DNA of 64,000 nt from Salinarimonas rosea DSM 21201 (GTDB taxonomy: Bacteria; Pseudomonadota; Alphaproteobacteria; Rhizobiales; Beijerinckiaceae), in assembly GCF_000429045.1 (NCBI RefSeq), contig NZ_AUBC01000014.1, positions 1 to 64,000 on the forward strand. The letters run 5' to 3'. The position numbers and the translations under genes are program-made. The notes under the pieces were generated by a model. That model had not been told where the DNA came from. It did not search any database and saw nothing but the letters and a program-made list of their open reading frames with translations. Below are positions 45,658 to 54,687 of the stretch, piece after piece. Position 1 is the first letter of the stretch; the number at the start of each line of letters is the position of its first letter.

Positions 45658-45680
45658 AAGGCGGGCTTCGGCCCGCCTTT
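45658..45680 (+). terminator. Intrinsic terminator after gltA
   Basis: AAGGCGGGC (45658-45666), loop TTCG, GCCCGCCTT (45671-45679) followed by T. A perfect 9-bp stem with a UUCG tetraloop 34 bases past the gltA stop is the clearest intrinsic terminator in the window, although the T-run is short. Confidence 0.85.
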
Positions 45681-45702
45681 CGCGCATCCGGCGCCTGCCG
45701 CA

Positions 45703-46241
45703 TCACCGCCCCAGCACCGCCTCCGGCAGCCCCGTGACGATCTCCGGGACGAGCCAGCAGATCGCGAGCCCGAGCGCCTGGAGCGCGACGAAGGCGGGGG
45801 CGGCGCGGTAGAGGTCGGCGAGGATGACCGCGGGCGGGGCGACGGATTTCAGGTAGAACAGGTTGTAGCCGAAGGGCGGCGTCAGGTAGGCCATCTCCAG
45901 GTTGAGGATGACGAGGCCGCCGAAGAGGATCGGGTCGAAGCCGATCGCGCTCACGATCGGGATGAAGATCGGCATCGTCAGGAACAGGATCCCGATCGGG
46001 TCCATGACGAAGCCCAGCGCGAACACGATCGCCATCATCACGAGGACGACGGCGGTCGGCGACAGGTCGAGGCCCTCGACGAGGCCGCGGATGAAGCTCT
46101 CCCCGCCGGTTCCGGAGTAGACCGCGACGAAGAGGAGCGCGCTCGGCCAGCCAGAGCTGCTCGCCGAGCAGCGGCGAGACGCCGAGACGGTGCAGTCCGT
46201 GCTCCGCGAGCACGGGGCGCAGGAGGTCGGCGCCGCCGGAA
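45703..46241 (-). pseudogene. Remnant of a TRAP transporter large permease (DctM), C-terminal part only
   Basis: From about 46140 down to the stop at 45703 the frame reads as the last ~145 residues of a DctM-type permease: MAIVFALGFVMDPIGILFLT, IPIVSAIGFDPILFGGLVI, TPPFGYNLFYLKSVAPP and ALQALGLAICWLVPEI. The N-terminal two thirds are absent. Just upstream (about 46145-46241) the coding-like reading continues in another frame (VLAEHGLHRLGVSPLLGEQL) and is cut by an in-frame stop near 46241, so there is a frameshift as well as truncation. No DctP or DctQ is nearby. Confidence 0.75.
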
Positions 46242-46446
46242 CCGGATCACGAAACCGGCACGAGAACAGCTCGTGATAGATTCGCCCGCCGCTCCATTGG
46301 TGTTGCGCCCGTGTGCGCAGCAATGGCGGAGAGCCTCCACCGACGGAACGCGGCGCGGCTTTCATGCCGCACCGCAGCGAAAAGAGTCCTCGGCGGCGGC
46401 GTCCTCCCCTTGACAGCCTGTCGCAGCGGGCGCAAATGAACCGCCG

Positions 46447-46475
46447 TTCAGCCGCGCTGAATGAGCGTTCATTCA
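46447..46475. promoter_or_regulatory. TetR-type operator with overlapping second palindrome
   Basis: TGAATGAGCGTTCATTCA (46458-46475) has perfect 7-bp arms around GCGT, a textbook TetR/AcrR operator. Sharing its left end, TTCAGC-CGC-GCTGAA (46447-46461) is a second 6-bp palindrome. The pair lies 64-92 bases before the tetR ATG at 46539 and would control the tetR-MFP-RND operon. Confidence 0.75.
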
Positions 46476-46538
46476 ATCTTGGCCGCAGCAGCCGCGGCCG
46501 CCGACGATCGGGCACTTCGAACCGGAGCCACGCGACGC

Positions 46539-47261
46539 ATGGACGACCAGGCACACGGCACGACCCATCCGCTCGCCCAGGACCGGCGCATCGCCATCCT
46601 GGATGCGGCGGAAGCGTGCTTCGCCCGCGCCGGATTCCACCGCACGACGATGCAGGACATCGCCGCCGCGGCCGCCATGTCCGTCGGCAACCTGTACCGC
46701 TACTTCGCCAGCAAGGACGCCGTGATCATCGCGCTCGGCGAGCGCGACCGCGCCGAGGTGGCGCGCGACTTCGCGGCGCTCGACGACGCCGAGGACTTCC
46801 TCGCGGCGTTCCGCGCCATCGGCGAGAAGCACCTGCGCGCCGTGCCCGCGACGCGCTCGGCGATCTGCCTCGAGATCTGGGCGGAGGCGACCCGCAACGC
46901 CGTCTTCGCGGAGATCACCCGCGCCTTCGAGATGGAGGTGACCGGCCGCCTGGAGCGCGCCTTCGCGCTGGCGCAGGCGCGCGGGGCGATCCGCTCGACC
47001 GCCGATCCCCGCGCGCTCGCGATCACGATCGGGACCCTCGCCGACGGGCTCTTCGTGCGGCGCGCCGTCTCGCAGTCCTTCGACGCGGGAGCCGAGATCG
47101 ACCGCGTGCTGGCGCTCGTCGGCGCCATCCTCCACGGCGCGATCGACGGCGCCGCGACCATATCCGGGGCCGGGCCGGCGCGCCCGGCGACGTCGCCCCG
47201 GATCTCTTCCGAGGTCTCCTCCGAGGTCTCCCGCGAGATTTCCCCCGAGGTTCCCCAATGA
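46539..47261 (+). CDS. TetR-family repressor of the adjacent RND pump
   Basis: 240 residues. The N-terminal helix-turn-helix domain is RIAILDAAEACFARAGFHRTTMQDIAAAAAMSVGNLYRYFASKD (split here over residues about 21-65), the TetR consensus. The C-terminal ligand domain ends in a Ser/Glu-Val repeat tail (SSEVSSEVSREISPEV) from a 12-bp DNA repeat. ATG 46539 is chosen because an upstream ATG at 46461 lies inside the operator. The stop overlaps the MFP start by 4 bases, so regulator and pump are one operon. Confidence 0.92.
   Translation: MDDQAHGTTHPLAQDRRIAILDAAEACFARAGFHRTTMQDIAAAAAMSVGNLYRYFASKDAVIIALGERDRAEVARDFAALDDAEDFLAAFRAIGEKHLRAVPATRSAICLEIWAEATRNAVFAEITRAFEMEVTGRLERAFALAQARGAIRSTADPRALAITIGTLADGLFVRRAVSQSFDAGAEIDRVLALVGAILHGAIDGAATISGAGPARPATSPRISSEVSSEVSREISPEVPQ
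47202..47249 (+). repeat. In-frame 12-bp tandem repeat at the tetR 3' end
   Basis: Four 12-base units at 47202-47213, 47214-47225, 47226-47237 and 47238-47249, of form GTCTCCTCCGAG with 2-4 differences each, encode four degenerate copies of Ser-Ser-Glu-Val. The repeat runs up to the MFP start and looks like recent slippage at the C-terminus. Confidence 0.8.
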
Positions 47262-48361
47262 ACGCGTCCCGTATCGCATCGATCGCCATCGTCATCGGCG
47301 CCGTCGCCTGGGTGGCGTCCGGCCAGGCGGTGGTCACGGCACTCCTCGGCGAGCCGCAGCCCGCCGTCGCCGCCGCGCCCCAGGCCGAGAGCCGGTCGGC
47401 CGAGCAGGACCTCTTCGCGGTCGCCGTCCACCACGTGCCGGTGGTCGATCACGCCCGGACGATCACGCTCTCCGGCTTCACCCGTGCGGACCGGCGCGCC
47501 ACCGCGGTCACCCGCGCGCAGGGCACCGTCGTCGAGCTCGCGGTGCGCCGCGGGACCGAGGTCGCGGAGGGCGACGTGATCGCCGTCCTGTCCGACGAGG
47601 CGCGCGAGGCGCAGGTCGTCCAGGCCCGCGCCCGCCTCGAGCAGCGCATCGCCGAGGCGGAGGCGCGCATGCGCCTCATCGAGAACGGCACGCTCCCGGC
47701 GCTCCAGCGGCCCGAGATCGAGGCGGACCTGAAGAGCGCCGAGGCGGCGCTCGCGCAGGCCGAGGCCGAGGCCGCCCGCGGCTTCGTGCGCGCGCCGATC
47801 GCCGGCGTCGTCGACGCGGTGCCCGCCGAGCCGGGCCAGGCCCTCCAGGTCGGCGCGCCGGTCGCCGAGATCATCGCGCTCGACCCGATGCTCGTCGTCG
47901 TCGAGATCGCCGAGCGCCAGCTCGGCGGCGTGCGCCCGGGCGATCGGGCCGAGGTGCGGCTCGTCACCGGCCAGACCGCGCGCGGCGAGGTGCGCTTCGT
48001 GTCGAACCGCGCCTCCGAGGGCACGCGCACCTACCGGGTCGAGATCGGCATCGACAACGCCGACGGCGCCATCGCCGACGGCATCACCGCCGAGGCGACG
48101 CTCGCGCTCGCCGCCGTGCCCGCCGCGGAGATCCCGCGCTCGGCACTCACCTTCTCGGGCGAGGGCACGCTCGGCGTGCGGATCGTCGACGCCGAGGCGC
48201 GCGTCGCCTTCGCGCCGGTCGGCCTCGTCGAGGACGGGCGCGAGACCTTGTGGGTGTCGGGCATCCCCGACGGCGCCGCGGTGATCGTGCAGGGCCAGGA
48301 TTTCGTCGTCGAGGGCCAGCACGTCGCGCCGGTCCCCTTCGCCCTCGCCGCGCGCCGCTGA
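47258..48361 (+). CDS. RND efflux periplasmic adaptor (membrane fusion protein)
   Basis: 367 residues. An N-terminal hydrophobic anchor or signal (about residues 5-31) is followed by a barrel-sandwich half (RAQGTVVELAVRRGTEVAEGDVIAVL), a short coiled coil (about residues 125-170, Glu/Ala-rich), the second lipoyl half (FVRAPIAGVVDAVPAEPGQALQVG) and a beta-barrel. ATG at 47258 overlaps the tetR stop (ATGA). It links the RND pump at 48411 to an outer-membrane channel not encoded here. Confidence 0.92.
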   Translation: MNASRIASIAIVIGAVAWVASGQAVVTALLGEPQPAVAAAPQAESRSAEQDLFAVAVHHVPVVDHARTITLSGFTRADRRATAVTRAQGTVVELAVRRGTEVAEGDVIAVLSDEAREAQVVQARARLEQRIAEAEARMRLIENGTLPALQRPEIEADLKSAEAALAQAEAEAARGFVRAPIAGVVDAVPAEPGQALQVGAPVAEIIALDPMLVVVEIAERQLGGVRPGDRAEVRLVTGQTARGEVRFVSNRASEGTRTYRVEIGIDNADGAIADGITAEATLALAAVPAAEIPRSALTFSGEGTLGVRIVDAEARVAFAPVGLVEDGRETLWVSGIPDGAAVIVQGQDFVVEGQHVAPVPFALAARR

Positions 48362-48410
48362 TCCGGCGCGCGGGCATTCTCGAGACTGGAGCCCGGCGCC
48401 GAGCCGGGGC

Positions 48411-51400
48411 ATGCCGATGGGCAAGATCGTCGACTACGCCATCTCGCACGCGCGCCTGACGCTCGCGATCCTGGCCTTCATCCTGATCGCGGGCTTCGTC
48501 GCCTACCAGGAGATCCCCAAGGAGGCCGAGCCGGACGTCCAGGTCCCGCTCGTCTACGTGGGCCTGCACCAGCGCGGCATCTCGCCGGAGGATGCCGAGC
48601 GCCTTCTGCTGCGTCCCATGGAGACGAAGCTCAAGTCGGTGGAGAGCGTCAAGGAGATGCGCTCGGCCGCCTACGAGGGCGGCGGCTTCGTGCTGCTCGA
48701 GTTCGAGGCGGGCTTCGACGGCGACGCGGCGCTCGCCCACGTGCGGGCCAAGGTCGACACCGCGCGCAGCGAGCTGCCGCGCGACGCCGACGAGCCGACG
48801 GTGGAGGAGGTCAACCTCTCGCTCTTCCCGGTCCTCGTCGTCGGCCTCGGCGGCGACATCCCCGAGCGCACGCTGCTGCGGCTCGCGCGCGACGCCGAGA
48901 CGGCGATCGAGCAGGTGCCGGGCGTGCTCTCGGCGGAGCTGCGCGGCGCCCGCGACGAGGTCGTCGAGATCATCGCCGAGCCGATGCTGCTGCGCTCCTA
49001 CGGGCTCGACCTCACCGACGTGATCAACGCCTTCGGCGCCGGCAACAGCCTCGTCGCCGCCGGCGCGCTCGAGGGCGACACCGGCCGCTTCGCCGTGAAG
49101 GTGCCGGCGCTGATCGAGAACGCGCAGGACATCCTCGACTTCCCGATCGCTGCGAGCGGGGACGCCGTCGTGCGCCTGGGCGACGTCGCCGAGGTGCGCC
49201 CCACCTTCAAGGACGCCGAGTCGATCACGCGCATCAACGGCAAGCCGGCGATCGTGCTGGAGGTCTCCAAGCGCACCGGCGCGAACCTGATCGAGACGGT
49301 CGACGCCGTGAAGGCCACCGTCGAGACCCTGCGCCAGACCTGGCCGGGAACGGTCGAGATCACCTTCTCGCAGGACAAGTCCGGCGACATCCGCACGATG
49401 CTCCACGAGCTGCAGAACTCCGTCGTGACCGCGGTGCTGCTCGTCATCGTGATCATGCTCTACACGCTCGGCGCGCGGGCCTCGATCTTCATCGGCATCG
49501 CCATTCCCGGCGCCTTCCTGGCGGGCATCCTCGCGCTCTACCTCGCCGGGCTGACCGTCAACATCGTCGTCCTGTTCTCGCTCATCCTGGCCGTGGGCAT
49601 GCTCGTCGACGACGCGATCATCGTCTCGGAGTTCGCCGAGCGGCGCATGAGCGAGGGCATGGCGGCCTCGCAGGCCTACGCGCTCGCCGCCAAGCGCATG
49701 GCGGGCCCGGTCGTCGCGGCGACGGCGACGCGCGTCGCCGCCTTCTCGCCGCTGCTGTTCTGGCCGGGCATCGTCGGCGAGTTCATGATGTACATGCCGC
49801 TGACGCTGATCGCGACGCTCACAGCCTCGCTCGTCATCGCGCTGATCTTCACGCCGACGCTCGGCGCGCTGCTCGCCAAGCCTCCGAAGGAGACGCACGA
49901 GGAGGGGCACCTGCCCGAGCGCGGGGCCTATCTCGGCCTGATCCGCCTCGTCACCCGCCACCCGGTGGTGACGATCGCGCTCACGATCGCGCTCCTCGTC
50001 TCCGTGGTGCAGACCTACGGCCGCTACGGCAACGGCGTCGAGTTCTTCCCCGAGGTCGAGCCCGAGTTCGCCCTCGTCCAGGTGCGTGCCCGTGGCAACC
50101 TCGCCATCGCGGAGAAGGACGCGCTCGTGCGTGCGGTGGAGCAGCGGCTGCTGGGCATGGACGAGCTCGAGACGGTCTACGCCCGCGTCGGCTCGGGCCA
50201 GCGCGGCTCGCAGGAGGTGACCGAGGACACCGTCGGCACGGTCCAGTTCGAGCTCGTCGACTGGCGCGAGCGCCGCTCCGCCTCGGCCATCATGGCGGAG
50301 ATCCGTGCGCGCACGGCCGACATCCCCGGCGCGATCATCGAGGTGACGAAGCCTGCCGCGGGGCCCCCCACCGGCAAGCCCGTCACCATCGAGGTCGGCG
50401 CGATCGATCCCACCCGCCTGTTCCCGGCGGCCGTGCGGGTCGCGGAGATGCTGCGCGGCGTCCCGGACACGCGGGACGTCGACGACGGCCTGCCGCTGCC
50501 GGGCGTCGACTGGACGCTCGAGGTCGACAAGGCCGAGGCCGCCCGCTACGGCGCCAACGCGCTCACCGTCGGCAACGCGGTCCAGCTCGTCACCAACGGG
50601 CTCAAGGTCACCGAGTACCGCCCCAACGACACCGACACGTCGGTCGACGTGCTCGTGCGCTTCCCCGAGGAGCGGCGCTCCCTCGACCAGCTCGACGAGC
50701 TGAGGGTGAACACGCCCGCGGGCTCGGTGCCGATCGCGAACTTCGTCACCCGCGAGCCGGTGGAGCGCGTGGGGCTGATCAACCGCGTCGACGGCCGCCG
50801 CGTCGTCACCGTCACCGCGAACGTGGCGGAGGGCGTGCAGTCCGCCGCTGTCCAGGCCGCGGTGGAGGCCGAGCTCGCCGGGCTCGACCTCGGGCCGGGC
50901 GTCACCTGGCGCATGAAGGGCGAGGACGAGGAGCGCGAGAAGGCGAGCGCCTTCCTCGTCACCGCGTTCGGCGCGGCGCTGTTCCTGATCTTCGCGATCC
51001 TGCTCGCGCAGTTCAACAAGTTCACGAGCGTGCTGATCACGCTGTCGGCGGTGATCATGTCGACGATCGGCGTGCTGATCGGGCTCATGGTGATGGGCCA
51101 GGCCTTCGGCGTGGTGATGACCGGCATCGGCGTCATCGCCAACGCGGGCGTGATCGTGAACAACAACATCGTGCTCATCGATACCTACGACCGGCTGCGC
51201 CGGGAGGGCGTCGAGGCGCGGCACGCGATCCTGCGCACCTGCCACGAGCGCGCGCGCCCGGTGCTGCTGACCGCGGTCACGGCCGTGCTCGGCGTGCTCG
51301 GCATCGCCTTCGGCGTGAACATCGACTTCGTGCAGCGCGCGGTCGACGTCGGCGCTCCCTCGACGCAATGGTGGGTCCAGCTCTCCACCGCGATCGTCTT

Positions 51401-51563
51401 CGGCCTGTCCTTCGCGACCATGCTGACGCTGATCGTGACTCCGGCGATGCTGATGGCGCTCGCGGATCTGGCGGCGTGGAACGCCCGGCGCAAGGCGCGG
51501 CGGGCGGAGCGCAGGGCCGCGCGGAAGGCCGCGCGGGCCGCGGCGGCGATCCCGGCCGAATGA
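48411..51563 (+). CDS. RND-family efflux permease (HAE1/AcrB-like)
   Basis: 1050-residue inner-membrane pump with the RND plan: TM1 near residues 15-33, a large periplasmic loop (PN/PC domains), TM2-6 near 335-540, a second periplasmic loop and TM8-12 at the end. TM4 carries the proton-relay pair in LILAVGMLVDDAIIVSEFAERR (split), and GVIANAGVIVNNNIVLIDTYDR is the TM10/11 counterpart. It lacks the CzcA heavy-metal motif as far as I can read, so organic substrates are more likely. A second Met at 48417 could be the true start. No outer-membrane factor gene follows. Confidence 0.94.
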   Translation: MPMGKIVDYAISHARLTLAILAFILIAGFVAYQEIPKEAEPDVQVPLVYVGLHQRGISPEDAERLLLRPMETKLKSVESVKEMRSAAYEGGGFVLLEFEAGFDGDAALAHVRAKVDTARSELPRDADEPTVEEVNLSLFPVLVVGLGGDIPERTLLRLARDAETAIEQVPGVLSAELRGARDEVVEIIAEPMLLRSYGLDLTDVINAFGAGNSLVAAGALEGDTGRFAVKVPALIENAQDILDFPIAASGDAVVRLGDVAEVRPTFKDAESITRINGKPAIVLEVSKRTGANLIETVDAVKATVETLRQTWPGTVEITFSQDKSGDIRTMLHELQNSVVTAVLLVIVIMLYTLGARASIFIGIAIPGAFLAGILALYLAGLTVNIVVLFSLILAVGMLVDDAIIVSEFAERRMSEGMAASQAYALAAKRMAGPVVAATATRVAAFSPLLFWPGIVGEFMMYMPLTLIATLTASLVIALIFTPTLGALLAKPPKETHEEGHLPERGAYLGLIRLVTRHPVVTIALTIALLVSVVQTYGRYGNGVEFFPEVEPEFALVQVRARGNLAIAEKDALVRAVEQRLLGMDELETVYARVGSGQRGSQEVTEDTVGTVQFELVDWRERRSASAIMAEIRARTADIPGAIIEVTKPAAGPPTGKPVTIEVGAIDPTRLFPAAVRVAEMLRGVPDTRDVDDGLPLPGVDWTLEVDKAEAARYGANALTVGNAVQLVTNGLKVTEYRPNDTDTSVDVLVRFPEERRSLDQLDELRVNTPAGSVPIANFVTREPVERVGLINRVDGRRVVTVTANVAEGVQSAAVQAAVEAELAGLDLGPGVTWRMKGEDEEREKASAFLVTAFGAALFLIFAILLAQFNKFTSVLITLSAVIMSTIGVLIGLMVMGQAFGVVMTGIGVIANAGVIVNNNIVLIDTYDRLRREGVEARHAILRTCHERARPVLLTAVTAVLGVLGIAFGVNIDFVQRAVDVGAPSTQWWVQLSTAIVFGLSFATMLTLIVTPAMLMALADLAAWNARRKARRAERRAARKAARAAAAIPAE

Positions 51564-51569
51564 GGCGCC

Positions 51570-52691
51570 TCAGGCGCTCTCGCGCACGGGGACACGCTTC
51601 ACCCGGGCGCGGGCGCCGCGCTGCCAGCGCTCCGTGGCGACGCGCGCGGGAAACAGCGGATCGCCCGGCCGCAGGTTGACCGCGAGGTCGGCGATGGCGA
51701 CCCGGTCCGGGTAGAGCGTCTCGAGGACGCTGCCCGGCAGCGTCGCCGAATCGAGCCGGTGGCAGAAGCGCTCCTCGTGGAGCGCGCGCACGATCGCGTC
51801 CTCCAGCATCACGCCCGGGCCGAGCGCGCCGTGGCGCTCGTCGTAGGCGGTCTTGACGAGGAAGGCGGTGCCGGCGCTGACGAGAGCGAGGCTCGCGGCG
51901 ATCGGCTCGTCGTCGAGCGCGATGATGTCGGCGCGCGCCGTCACCGGGCCGCGGGCCGAGAGGAACAGCTCGCGGGCGAAGGTGCGGGTGACCGGGTTCG
52001 TCGCCAGCGCCGTGCCCATGCGCCCCTTCCAGCCGCGGCGCTCCAGCGCCAGGAAGTCGTCGACCGCCTGCGCCAGCGCCGCGCCGCCGCGCGCGACGCG
52101 GTGGTCGACCCGGCCCCGCTCGGCGAGGCGGCGCCGGCGGCGCTCGAGCCCCTTGCGGCGCGAGCGCCCGAGCGCCTCGGCGGCATAGGCCTCGTAGTGC
52201 GTCCGCACCGAGAGCACCGGCCGCTGGAACGGCGCCAGCGCCGCGACCTCCGCGCCCGTGCGCGCGAAGGCCTCCCGCAGGGCGATGCCGATCGGCGAGG
52301 CGACGGGCAGCATCGGGAACAGGAAGGCGCCGCCCCGGCAGGCGCGGCGGATCGCCAGCACGAGCGCGTCCGCCCACCCGTCCGGCGCGTCGCGGGCGAC
52401 GAGCGGGGTCGACAGCGTGGAGAAGGGCGAGCCCAGCACGCCCGGCGCATCGCACCAGCCGAGCCGGCCCGCACGCGTCGTCACCGGCAGGAGCGCCACG
52501 AGCCGCGCGCCGGAGCGGACGCAGGCGAAGCGCGGGCGCGGCGCGGAGAACCGGTGGGCGAGATGCGTGTCGACGAGCGGGCGGGTGAAGAACGGGTTCG
52601 CCGCGCGGGCGTCCGCCGCGAGGGCGTCCCAGGCGTCCCGGTGGCGCTCCAGCGTTTCGCGGTCGAGGATGTCGATGCTGAGTGCGGGCAT
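51570..52691 (-). CDS. GNAT acetyltransferase of the CelD/BcsL (FemAB-like) group
   Basis: 373-residue protein of the Acetyltransf_6 type: an N-terminal half NPFFTRPLVDTHLAHRFSAPRPRFACVRSGARLVALLPV (split) and a C-terminal GNAT core (RSRRKGLERRRRRLAERGRV; FLALERRGWKGRMGTAL; ALDDEPIAASLALVSAGTAFLVKTAYDERHGALGPGVML). Homologues act on exopolysaccharide or other surface glycans, but none are nearby, so the substrate is unknown. Converges on the RND gene with a 6-base gap. Confidence 0.87.
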   Translation of the reverse strand: MPALSIDILDRETLERHRDAWDALAADARAANPFFTRPLVDTHLAHRFSAPRPRFACVRSGARLVALLPVTTRAGRLGWCDAPGVLGSPFSTLSTPLVARDAPDGWADALVLAIRRACRGGAFLFPMLPVASPIGIALREAFARTGAEVAALAPFQRPVLSVRTHYEAYAAEALGRSRRKGLERRRRRLAERGRVDHRVARGGAALAQAVDDFLALERRGWKGRMGTALATNPVTRTFARELFLSARGPVTARADIIALDDEPIAASLALVSAGTAFLVKTAYDERHGALGPGVMLEDAIVRALHEERFCHRLDSATLPGSVLETLYPDRVAIADLAVNLRPGDPLFPARVATERWQRGARARVKRVPVRESA

Positions 52692-52825
52692 GGGTTCGGC
52701 GGTCCGTCCGCCGGCGGTCGCGCCGTCCGGCTCGCAGGATCGAACTTCCCCGGGGCACGGATGTTTCAGGGAAGAAGGGGGCCGCGGCTGCGACCGTCGG
52801 ACGCTCCGAACAAATGTGAAGGATG

Positions 52826-52843
52826 GAACCCGGCGCCGGGTTC
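52826..52843. promoter_or_regulatory. 18-bp perfect palindrome before the sensor kinase
   Basis: GAACCCGGCGCCGGGTTC is a spacerless perfect palindrome in the 260-base divergent region between the acetyltransferase and the kinase, 108 bases before the kinase ATG. It may be an operator. A GGAAC just at its left resembles an EcfG -35, but no CGTT -10 follows at the right distance. Confidence 0.45.
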
Positions 52844-52951
52844 GCGGGTTGACCAGCGCTCGCGTGCGTGGCCGCTACGGCCGAGCTCATCCAGCGCCGA
52901 GCCCGCGCTTGGTGCGCACGGGAGGCGGAACTCTGTCGATGAACCCCTGAC

Positions 52952-54676
52952 ATGCTGCATAGGCTCACGCAGACCCCGCCTCCCGAGAGGCGCGACGCGG
53001 CCGATCCGGCGGCGACGCGGTTGCCTCGATTCCACCGGCCCGCCGCGCTTCCCTACTTCCTCGTGGTCGCGGTGCTCGCGCCGCTCGTCTTCTTCGGTTT
53101 CGCCGCCGGCGACGACTGGCGCACGATCGAGAGCGATGCGCGCGATCGGATCGTCTACATCCGCGACGCCGTCGCCGAGCACGCCAAGCGCGTCTTCCAG
53201 ACGCACGAGCTGGTCGCCGTGTCGATCCGCGGGCGGATCGGCGCGATGAGCTGGGACGAGATCGCGTCTTCGGCGGAGCTGAACGCCTATCTCGGCGAGA
53301 TCGAGCGGAACTTCGAGGAGGTGGACGAGATCTGGCTCGTCGACGACGAGGGTCGGGTGCGCGCCTCCAGCCAGGCCGTTCCCGTGCCGGCGCTCGACGT
53401 CTCCGACCGGCCGTGGTTCCGCGCGGCGGGGCGGGAGGGCGGCGCTCTGGTGGTCGGGCCGCCGGAGGACGAGGACGCCTATTTCACGCGCGCGCTGCCC
53501 CGCCTGAGCGGCGCGACCGAGAGCGACTTCGGCGGGGTGATCCGCATCTGGATCGCGCCGAGCTACTTCACCGACTTCTACGAGAGCGCCTATCCCGACG
53601 AGGGAGAGATCGCCCTCGTGCTCGGCAACGGCGAGGTGCTGGTGAAGCACCCCCCGGAGGCGCGCCTGCCCGGCGGCATCCCGCGGGCGCCGGTCGGCGC
53701 CGAGGAGGGCGACACGAGCGTGGCGGGCTACGATCCGCTGGACGCGGGCGGCGCTCCGCAGGGCGGCCTGCGCAGCGCCGTCTTCGACGGGGACGCGACC
53801 GGGGACGACGGGCCGCGCATCCAGACCTGGACGCGGCTGGGCGATCTGCCGGTCTACGCGGCCTTCGCGCTCGACCGGGCGAGCCTGGAGGATGCGTGGC
53901 GCAGCCGGCTCGCGGGCTACGTCGCCTATTTCGTGCCGGCGGTCGCGGCGCTCCTCTTCCTGGGCGCCCTCGCCTGGCGCAGCCATCGCGCGCTCGAGGA
54001 GAAGGTGGAGCTGCGCACCCGCGCGCTCTCCGAGGCGGTCGCCGAGAAGAACCAGCTCCTCAAGGAGGTGCACCACCGCGTCAAGAACAACATGCAGATC
54101 GTCTCGAGCCTGATCCGCATGCAGGAGCGGGTGCACAGCTCGCCCGACGAGACGATCCGCCGCGTCCAGGCGATGGCGCTGGTGCACGACCTGATCTACA
54201 GCCACGGCGAGTTCGCCAGCGTCAATCTCGGTGCCTACGTCCGCCGGCTCAGCGAAACGCTCGCGGGCGCGTCCCTCGGCGGCCCCCGCGTGCGCTTCGC
54301 CTACGACCTCGACCACGTCGCCGTGACGCTCGACCGGGCGATGCCCTTCGCGCTGATCCTGTCGGAAGTGCTCACCAACGCGATGGACCACGCCTTTCCC
54401 GACGGGGAGGGCCACGTCACGATCACCCTCGACCGGCACGACGGGCGCGTCGAGCTGCGGGTCGCGGACGACGGCCGCGGCTTCGATCCCGACGCGACGA
54501 CCGGCGGCTTCGGGCTCAAGCTGATCCGATCGCTCGCCGTGCAGCTCGATGCCGAGGTGCGTTTCGAGCCCGCCGCCTACGGGGAGCCGTCGGAGGACGT
54601 CCAGTGCGAGGAGGACGGGCGCGGCTCGGTCTTCGTGCTGGCCTTCCCGGTGGCGGCCCCGGCCCACTCCGCCTGA
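52952..54676 (+). CDS. HisKA_2-type sensor histidine kinase with periplasmic sensor domain
   Basis: 574 residues. A first TM segment at about residues 31-51 and a second at about 328-346 enclose a ~275-residue periplasmic domain with a Cache/PAS-like core (WLVDDEGRVRASSQAVPVP, DVSDRPWFRAAGREGG, IRIWIAPSYFTDFY). The cytoplasmic part has the HisKA_2 H-box LLKEVHHRVKNNMQIVSSL (phospho-His about 374), then N-box EVLTNAMDHAF and G-boxes DDGRGF, GGFGLKLI. Kinases of this class often feed the alphaproteobacterial general stress response. No response regulator, EcfG or NepR gene is beside it, so it is orphan here. Confidence 0.93.
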   Translation: MLHRLTQTPPPERRDAADPAATRLPRFHRPAALPYFLVVAVLAPLVFFGFAAGDDWRTIESDARDRIVYIRDAVAEHAKRVFQTHELVAVSIRGRIGAMSWDEIASSAELNAYLGEIERNFEEVDEIWLVDDEGRVRASSQAVPVPALDVSDRPWFRAAGREGGALVVGPPEDEDAYFTRALPRLSGATESDFGGVIRIWIAPSYFTDFYESAYPDEGEIALVLGNGEVLVKHPPEARLPGGIPRAPVGAEEGDTSVAGYDPLDAGGAPQGGLRSAVFDGDATGDDGPRIQTWTRLGDLPVYAAFALDRASLEDAWRSRLAGYVAYFVPAVAALLFLGALAWRSHRALEEKVELRTRALSEAVAEKNQLLKEVHHRVKNNMQIVSSLIRMQERVHSSPDETIRRVQAMALVHDLIYSHGEFASVNLGAYVRRLSETLAGASLGGPRVRFAYDLDHVAVTLDRAMPFALILSEVLTNAMDHAFPDGEGHVTITLDRHDGRVELRVADDGRGFDPDATTGGFGLKLIRSLAVQLDAEVRFEPAAYGEPSEDVQCEEDGRGSVFVLAFPVAAPAHSA

Positions 54677-54687
54677 CGCCGCTCGAG

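Noticed and set aside
45473-46213. Minus-strand frame overlapping the end of gltA and the TRAP remnant
   Set aside because: Its first ~30 codons look coding-like, but the rest is Arg/Pro/Gly-rich and runs antisense into gltA. I treat the early part only as evidence of a frameshift in the pseudogene.
46461-46538. Longer N-terminus for TetR from an ATG at 46461
   Set aside because: That ATG lies inside the operator palindrome and would add 26 Ala-rich residues before the helix-turn-helix domain; ATG 46539 is better placed.
48147-51368. 1073-codon minus-strand open frame under the RND permease
   Set aside because: It has the same shadow composition and no recognisable motif, and the + strand carries a full RND pump.
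52825-52851. EcfG-type promoter (GGAAC) before the sensor kinase
   Set aside because: GGAAC is present but the expected CGTT about 16-17 bases further on is not; the sequence is explained by the palindrome.
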